Source: Haemophilus parahaemolyticus (GTDB taxonomy: Bacteria; Pseudomonadota; Gammaproteobacteria; Enterobacterales; Pasteurellaceae). From it: 18,152 bases of DNA. Shown piece after piece: positions 14,239 to 18,152 of the stretch. The notes below the pieces were generated by a model that worked only from the letters and a program-made list of their open reading frames with translations, did no database searches and was not told the origin of the DNA. Numbering within the stretch: position 1 is the stretch's first letter; each line of letters starts with the position of its first letter. The stretch covers positions 1 through 18,152 of the forward strand of contig NZ_JAHAHT010000029.1 in NCBI RefSeq assembly GCF_018373095.1, read 5' to 3'. The position numbers were made by a program, and so were the translations under genes.

Positions 14239-14264
14239 ATTCTAAAAAAAAAAAAAAAACGCAA
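14239..14264 (-). promoter_or_regulatory. Possible lipoprotein promoter spanned by a 16-base homopolymer
   Basis: Sixteen A residues (14244-14259; T on the minus strand) lie 110 bases upstream of the lipoprotein ATG. They sit between minus-strand hexamers resembling -35 (TTGCGT, 14264-14259) and -10 (TAGAAT, 14244-14239). Present spacing is 14 bases, shorter than the ideal 17, so slippage by two to four bases would be predicted to strengthen the promoter. Other AT-rich -10-like stretches occur closer to the gene, so the assignment is tentative. Confidence 0.4.
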
Positions 14265-14362
14265 GCGAAAACGATTAAATATAAAGAAAATTTTTATTTA
14301 TTTTTGCTCATTGGAGGGCGTTATAAAATAGGGAAGATAAAGATGAGTGGAATCGGCAGTAT

Positions 14363-14435
14363 CGTAGAGGGCTTCAGCCCACCTTTTTTATTTATTTTTG
14401 ATGGTTAATTGGTGGGATAAAGTCCACCCTACAAC
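14363..14435. repeat. Inverted-repeat (MITE- or REP-like) element
   Basis: The left end reads CGTAGAGGGCTTCAGCCCACC-like sequence (14363-14383). The right end is its imperfect inverse, GGTGGGATAAAGTCCACCCTACAAC-like (14411-14435), around an AT-rich core. The left end is itself a hairpin (GGGCTTCAGCCC, 14369-14380) followed by a T-run, so it may also terminate transcription. I recall GTAGGGTGGGCTTTAGCCCACC-like elements as dispersed repeats in many bacterial genomes. No transposase is encoded here. Confidence 0.5.
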
Positions 14436-14576
14436 TACTATGGCTTATAAATCACTGAAAACGAAAGATACTCTTGGATTCCTCAAAATATAATACGGGG
14501 TTGAAGATAGATTAGATCATAAATTAGGGAGAGTGATCTTGTCCTGTAATAATTCTTAAAATTAAAAGAAAATTGC

Positions 14577-14619
14577 TTGCAATCAAAATTTATTTGTACT
14601 ACTTTAATAGTACAAATAA
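14577..14619 (+). promoter_or_regulatory. TrpR-like operator over the SDR-trpBA promoter
   Basis: A perfect inverted repeat, arms TTATTTGTACTA (14590-14601) and TAGTACAAATAA (14608-14619), surrounds CTTTAA. The inner 18 bases, GTACTACTTTAATAGTAC, match the symmetrical TrpR operator GTACTAGTTAACTAGTAC at 15 positions, including both GTACTA/TAGTAC arms. TTGCAA (14577-14582) and TACTTT (14600-14605), 17 apart, form a plausible promoter whose -10 lies inside the dyad, as expected for repression by TrpR with tryptophan. It is the better-kept of two copies in the window. Confidence 0.65.
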
Positions 14620-14640
14620 GCTCAAGATCTAGGAGAAAAA

Positions 14641-15399
14641 ATGAAAACCACAACCGCATTAGTCACAGGTGCAACTGCAGGCTTTGGCTTGGCAATCTGT
14701 AAGAAATTGATAGAAGCAGGCTATAAAGTGATTGGCACGGGCAGACGTGCAGATCGATTAGCAGAAATCCATTCACAATTAGGTAACAATTTTCTACCGC
14801 TTGCCTTTGATATTCGCGATGAACAAGCCACAATTAACGCTCTAAATACCCTTCCTGAAGGTTGGCAAGCGGTCGATTTATTAGTGAATAATGCAGGTTT
14901 AGCTTTGGGATTAGAGCCAGCACATAAAGCGGATTTACAAGATTGGTATCAGATGATCGATACCAACATTAAAGGATTGGTTACTATCACTCGTCTTGTG
15001 TTGCCAAATATGGTGGCTCGTAATCATGGACAGATTATCAATTTGAGTTCAATTGCAGGTACTTATCCTTATGCAGGCAGTAATGTATATGGTGGAACTA
15101 AAGCTTTTGTCACACAATTTAGCTTAAATTTACGAGCCGATCTGGCAGGCACAAAAATTCGAGTAAGCAATGTTGAACCTGGACTATGTGGCGGTACGGA
15201 GTTCTCTAATGTACGTTTTCACGGCGATGATGAAAGAGCGGCGAAAGTGTATGAAAACGTGCAATCGGTTCAGCCTGAAGATATTGCGAACATTGTATTA
15301 TGGCTTCATCAACAACCTGAACACGTGAACATTAATCGCATTGAAGTAATGCCAACCGCTCAATCTTTTGCGGGAATGAGCGTTGCAAAAGATAACTAA
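14641..15399 (+). CDS. ydfG: YdfG-like short-chain dehydrogenase/reductase
   Basis: Classical SDR enzyme of 252 residues (E. coli YdfG 248), related to NADP-dependent 3-hydroxy acid (serine, 3-hydroxypropionate) dehydrogenases and malonic semialdehyde reductase. Visible are the Rossmann glycine motif TGATAGFG at 9-16, GRRADRL at 35-40 suggesting NADP preference, NNAG at 83-86, N109, and the catalytic S137, Y150 and K154 (YGGTK). It begins after an AGGAG site and lies 18 bases before trpB, behind the TrpR-like operator. It is therefore probably the first gene of a tryptophan-repressed operon. The same order (SDR, trpB, trpA) is, as I recall, present in H. influenzae. The physiological substrate is not known from sequence. 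Confidence 0.85.
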   Translation: MKTTTALVTGATAGFGLAICKKLIEAGYKVIGTGRRADRLAEIHSQLGNNFLPLAFDIRDEQATINALNTLPEGWQAVDLLVNNAGLALGLEPAHKADLQDWYQMIDTNIKGLVTITRLVLPNMVARNHGQIINLSSIAGTYPYAGSNVYGGTKAFVTQFSLNLRADLAGTKIRVSNVEPGLCGGTEFSNVRFHGDDERAAKVYENVQSVQPEDIANIVLWLHQQPEHVNINRIEVMPTAQSFAGMSVAKDN

Positions 15400-15417
15400 A
15401 AAATAATAGGAAAAAAT

Positions 15418-16611
15418 ATGTCAGACACACTTCTCAACCCTTATTTCGGCGAATTTGGCGGAATGTATGTGCCAGAAATTTTAGTGCCTGTTTTAAAACA
15501 ATTAGAACAAGCCTTTGTAGAAGCACAAAATGATCCTACATTCCAAGCAGAATTTGCTGATTTACTCAAAAATTATGCAGGCAGACCGACCGCACTTACC
15601 CTTTGTCGCAATTTAACCAAAGGTACCAACACCAAACTTTACTTAAAACGTGAAGATTTATTGCACGGTGGTGCCCACAAAACTAACCAAGTGTTAGGGC
15701 AAATTTTGCTTGCCAAACGTATGGGCAAAACACGTATTATTGCCGAAACTGGTGCGGGTCAGCATGGTGTTGCGACAGCCCTAGCTTGTGCCATGTTAGA
15801 TATGCCGTGCCGTGTTTATATGGGCGCAAAAGATGTTGAACGCCAATCGCCAAATGTGTTCCGTATGCGTTTGATGGGTGCGGAAGTGATTCCTGTACAA
15901 AAAGGCTCTTGTTCTTTAAAAGACGCCTGTTGTGAAGCGATGCGTGATTGGTCAGCAAACTACGAAACCACCCATTATTTACTTGGCACCGCGGCAGGCC
16001 CCCATCCATTCCCGACGATTGTGAGAGAATTTCAAAAAATGATTGGGATTGAGACTAAACGTCAAATTCTCGAACGAGAAGGTCGTTTACCTGATGCAGT
16101 GATTGCTGCTGTCGGTGGCGGCTCGAATGCAATTGGTATGTTTGCGGATTTCATTGATGAAGCAAATGTTCGTTTAATTGGTGTTGAACCTGCGGGGAAA
16201 GGTATTGAAACGGGCGAACACGGTGCACCGCTAAAACACGGCACAACAGGCATTTACTTCGGAATGAAATCGCCAATTATGCAAGATAAAGATGGACAAA
16301 TTGAGGAATCCTACTCCATTTCTGCAGGGTTAGACTTCCCTTCCGTCGGGCCACAACATGCTTATTTAAATGCGATTGGTCGTGCTGATTATGTATCAAT
16401 TACCGATGAAGAAGCCCTCAATGCATTCCAAGAATTGGCAAAACACGAAGGCATTATTCCTGCATTAGAAAGCTCACACGCCTTGGCTTATGCCTTGAAA
16501 TTGATTAAACAAAATCCTGAAAAAGAACAACTTTTAGTGGTTAATCTTTCAGGACGAGGCGATAAAGATATTTTTACCGTTGATAAAATTTTAAATGGAG
16601 GCACAAACTAA
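15418..16611 (+). CDS. trpB: Tryptophan synthase beta chain
   Basis: PLP enzyme that joins indole, channelled from TrpA, with serine to make tryptophan. The 397-residue product (E. coli 397) has the PLP lysine K88 in HGGAHKTNQ, the catalytic glutamate E110 in AETGAGQHG, and the phosphate-binding GGGSNAIG at 233-240, each one residue later than in E. coli where applicable. A TAGGAAA ribosome site precedes the ATG. It overlaps trpA by one base (TAATG), typical of the coupled trpBA pair. An uptake core lies within at 15589-15597. trpE, trpD and trpC are not nearby, so the pathway is split in this genome. Confidence 0.98.
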   Translation: MSDTLLNPYFGEFGGMYVPEILVPVLKQLEQAFVEAQNDPTFQAEFADLLKNYAGRPTALTLCRNLTKGTNTKLYLKREDLLHGGAHKTNQVLGQILLAKRMGKTRIIAETGAGQHGVATALACAMLDMPCRVYMGAKDVERQSPNVFRMRLMGAEVIPVQKGSCSLKDACCEAMRDWSANYETTHYLLGTAAGPHPFPTIVREFQKMIGIETKRQILEREGRLPDAVIAAVGGGSNAIGMFADFIDEANVRLIGVEPAGKGIETGEHGAPLKHGTTGIYFGMKSPIMQDKDGQIEESYSISAGLDFPSVGPQHAYLNAIGRADYVSITDEEALNAFQELAKHEGIIPALESSHALAYALKLIKQNPEKEQLLVVNLSGRGDKDIFTVDKILNGGTN

Positions 16612-17420
16612 TGAGCCGTTTTGAAACGCAATTTGCGACACTTAACGTAAAAAATGAAGGGGCTTTCGTGCCGTTCGTTACCCTTTGCGATCCTACTTTT
16701 GACCGCTCTTTTGAGATCATTTGCACACTTGTCGATAACGGCGCGGATGCTTTAGAACTCGGTTTCCCTTTTTCAGATCCACTCCTTGATGGCCCAGTTA
16801 TCCAAGCGGCGAATAATCGTGCTTTAACTGCAGGTCATAGCAGTGAAGATAGCTTTAAACTATTGGAAAAAGTGCGGTCAAAATATCCAGAGATTCCGAT
16901 TAGCTTATTACTTTGTGCTAATTTAATTTTTGCCAAAGGTTTGGATGCTTTTTATCAACGTTGTGCAGAAGTGGGTGTTGATGCTGTGCTTGTAGCAGAT
17001 ATTCCGTTACTCGCAAAAGAAGATTATGTGCAAGCGGCTAAAAAACACGGCATTCAACCCGTCTTTATTTGCCCACCAAATGCGGACGAGAAAACTATTA
17101 AAGGTGTAGCGGAAAATAGCGAAGGATATACTTATTTAGTCTCACGAGCAGGCGTAACTAGTGCAGAAAATCAAGCCCATGCAGCGAATTTAGATACCCT
17201 TGTAGAACAGCTTAAGGTCCATAATGCTCCACCAATTTTACAAGGCTTCGGCATTGCACAGCCTGCACAAGTGAAAGAAGCGTTGTCTTTGGGGGTAGCT
17301 GGTGCGATTTCAGGTTCTGCAACAGTGAAAATTATTGAGCGAAATTTAGATAATCAGCCAAAATTATTAGAAGAGCTAAGTTTGTTTGTGAGGGGAATGA
17401 AAGCAGCGGCGCGATTTTAA
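16611..17420 (+). CDS. trpA: Tryptophan synthase alpha chain
   Basis: Cleaves indole-3-glycerol phosphate to indole and glyceraldehyde 3-phosphate inside the alpha2-beta2 tryptophan synthase complex. The 269 residues (E. coli 268) form a TIM barrel with both catalytic acids in place, E49 (ADALELGFPFSDP) and D60 (SDPLLDGP), plus the loop VSRAGVTSAE and the phosphate-binding GFGIAQPAQV and GAISGSATVK. Its ATG overlaps the trpB stop. An uptake core sits at 16870-16878. A terminator follows 14 bases after the stop, marking the end of the SDR-trpBA unit. Confidence 0.98.
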   Translation: MSRFETQFATLNVKNEGAFVPFVTLCDPTFDRSFEIICTLVDNGADALELGFPFSDPLLDGPVIQAANNRALTAGHSSEDSFKLLEKVRSKYPEIPISLLLCANLIFAKGLDAFYQRCAEVGVDAVLVADIPLLAKEDYVQAAKKHGIQPVFICPPNADEKTIKGVAENSEGYTYLVSRAGVTSAENQAHAANLDTLVEQLKVHNAPPILQGFGIAQPAQVKEALSLGVAGAISGSATVKIIERNLDNQPKLLEELSLFVRGMKAAARF

Positions 17421-17434
17421 ATTTCTAATTTTCA

Positions 17435-17474
17435 TGGCTTAAAGCTCCTATATGAAATTTTAAGCCATTTTTTC
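17435..17474 (+). terminator. Intrinsic terminator after trpA
   Basis: ATGGCTTAAA (17435-17444) and TTTAAGCCAT (17460-17469) pair as a 10-base-pair stem with a 15-base loop, followed by a five-T run. The position 14 bases after the trpA stop fits termination of the trp operon. Confidence 0.8.
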
Positions 17475-17774
17475 CTTTAGATCATAAATTCAAGCAATTA
17501 TTCTAGTTATTCTACGCTAATAATTAAAATTTCTAATCATAAAATTTCTATTCATAAAAATGTGATCTTTTTCCCATTTTTCCCTAAAAATCTTTCTTTT
17601 GATATAATAAAGCATTGTCATTAGAGTAAAAAACAATCAATTAAACTTAGTTTTTCTAATTTATTACATTATTTTTTATTATCGCTCTTTTCAAACAAGA
17701 AAAGTTTTGATACATTGCAAGCCATTCCAAAACACAGCATTTCTTAAAAATTTAAAATCTTACAGGAGAAAACT
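17475..17774 (+). promoter_or_regulatory. gdhA upstream region with promoter and possible CRP site
   Basis: Very AT-rich, with no gene seen. TATAAT at 17603-17608 is a good -10 without a clear -35. Upstream, TGTGATCTTTTTCCCA (17561-17576) keeps one perfect CRP half-site and a 4/5 second half, centred about 46 bases before the likely start, which could suit activation. The leader to gdhA would be about 160 bases, longer than usual, leaving room for further control. The ribosome site AGGAGA lies eight bases before the ATG. Confidence 0.4.
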
Positions 17775-18152
17775 ATGAGCGACTTAAACGCACTGTTCCA
17801 AAAAATCAAACAACGTGATCCTAACCAAGCACCATTCCATCAAGCGGTTGAAGAGGTTTTCGGCTCTTTAGCACCGTTCCTTGCAAAAAATCCACAATAC
17901 ACTAAACACGGTATTTTAGAGCGTATTGTTGAGCCTGAGCGTGTAATTACTTTCCGAGTAACGTGGGTGGATGACAAGGGTAATGTACAAGTGAACCGTG
18001 GTTATCGCGTACAAATGAACTCTGCGATTGGTCCTTATAAAGGTGGTATCCGTTTCCACCCAACTGTGGATTTAGGCGTATTAAAATTCTTAGCGTTCGA
18101 ACAAGTTTTCAAAAACGCATTAACTACCTTGCCAATGGGGGGCGGTAAAGGT
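17775..18152 (+). CDS. gdhA: NADP-type glutamate dehydrogenase, 3'-truncated by the window edge
   Basis: Makes glutamate from 2-oxoglutarate and ammonia with NADPH. The first 126 codons are present (E. coli enzyme 447 residues). The open frame runs to the window edge with MSDLNALFQKIKQRDPNQ, RVTWVDDKGNVQVNRGYRVQ (61-80), the substrate-binding K89 in GPYKGGIRFHP and the catalytic K125 in LPMGGGKG. Spacing between the two lysines equals that of E. coli K92 and K128. The start is fixed by homology and an AGGAGA site. It has its own promoter region after the trpA terminator and is not part of the trp operon. Confidence 0.96.
   Translation, partial: MSDLNALFQKIKQRDPNQAPFHQAVEEVFGSLAPFLAKNPQYTKHGILERIVEPERVITFRVTWVDDKGNVQVNRGYRVQMNSAIGPYKGGIRFHPTVDLGVLKFLAFEQVFKNALTTLPMGGGKG

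Larger units (their letters stand above)
14135..14558. other. Upstream intergenic region of the lipoprotein gene
   Basis: No gene is supported in this stretch. It holds the lipoprotein leader and promoter zone, the 16-base A tract, and the inverted-repeat element at 14363-14435. Beyond that is AT-rich sequence with a TATAAT at 14489-14494 lacking a -35 partner and a weak AGATCA/TGATCT dyad near 14512-14537. Confidence 0.5.

Overview
The window is chromosomal DNA from a member of the Pasteurellaceae, most likely close to Haemophilus or Aggregatibacter. Three things support this. It is AT-rich. It carries seven copies of the Haemophilus-type DNA uptake 9-mer AAGTGCGGT or its complement (start positions 9933, 11080, 11097, 11777, 12320, 15589 and 16870). 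The gene content and order (pilABCD-coaE-yacG; purMN; SDR-trpB-trpA) match my recollection of this family. No rRNA, tRNA, CRISPR or IS transposase was seen.

Layout. On the minus strand, from 6589 down to 1, lie pilA, pilB, pilC, pilD, coaE, yacG and the first three quarters of leuS. The pil genes encode a minimal type IV pilus set (major pilin, assembly ATPase, platform protein, prepilin peptidase), which in this family serves DNA uptake and adhesion. coaE, yacG and leuS are housekeeping genes downstream in the same direction. Divergent from pilA, radA and a rimK-type ATP-grasp gene form a tight two-gene unit (6781-9074). It runs tail to tail, with one base between, into the minus-strand purine pair purM-purN (10818-9076), which has a PurR-type operator upstream.

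The accessory part is 10819-14640. Two minus-strand genes sit between purM and the SDR-trpBA operon: a surface lipoprotein with a long Gly-Asn-Thr/Pro repeat linker (14134-12761) and, behind a terminator hairpin, a Slam outer-membrane translocon (12629-11151). Slam proteins carry their partner lipoproteins to the cell surface, so this is best read as a dedicated exporter plus cargo. The pair is flanked by two similar copies (10916-10967 and 14559-14614) of one promoter/operator. The right copy is an excellent palindrome resembling the TrpR operator and overlaps the likely promoter of SDR-trpB-trpA. The left copy is degenerate and followed, about 110 bases on, by a hairpin made of two inverted uptake sequences. 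This suggests that the Slam/lipoprotein cassette was inserted, perhaps by transformation, at a duplicated trp control region. A 16-base A/T homopolymer lies between promoter-like hexamers upstream of the lipoprotein gene and could make its expression phase variable.

On the plus strand, a YdfG-like short-chain dehydrogenase, trpB and trpA (14641-17420) make the last two steps of tryptophan synthesis plus one side enzyme, closed by a terminator. The window ends inside gdhA (from 17775), encoding NADP-type glutamate dehydrogenase.
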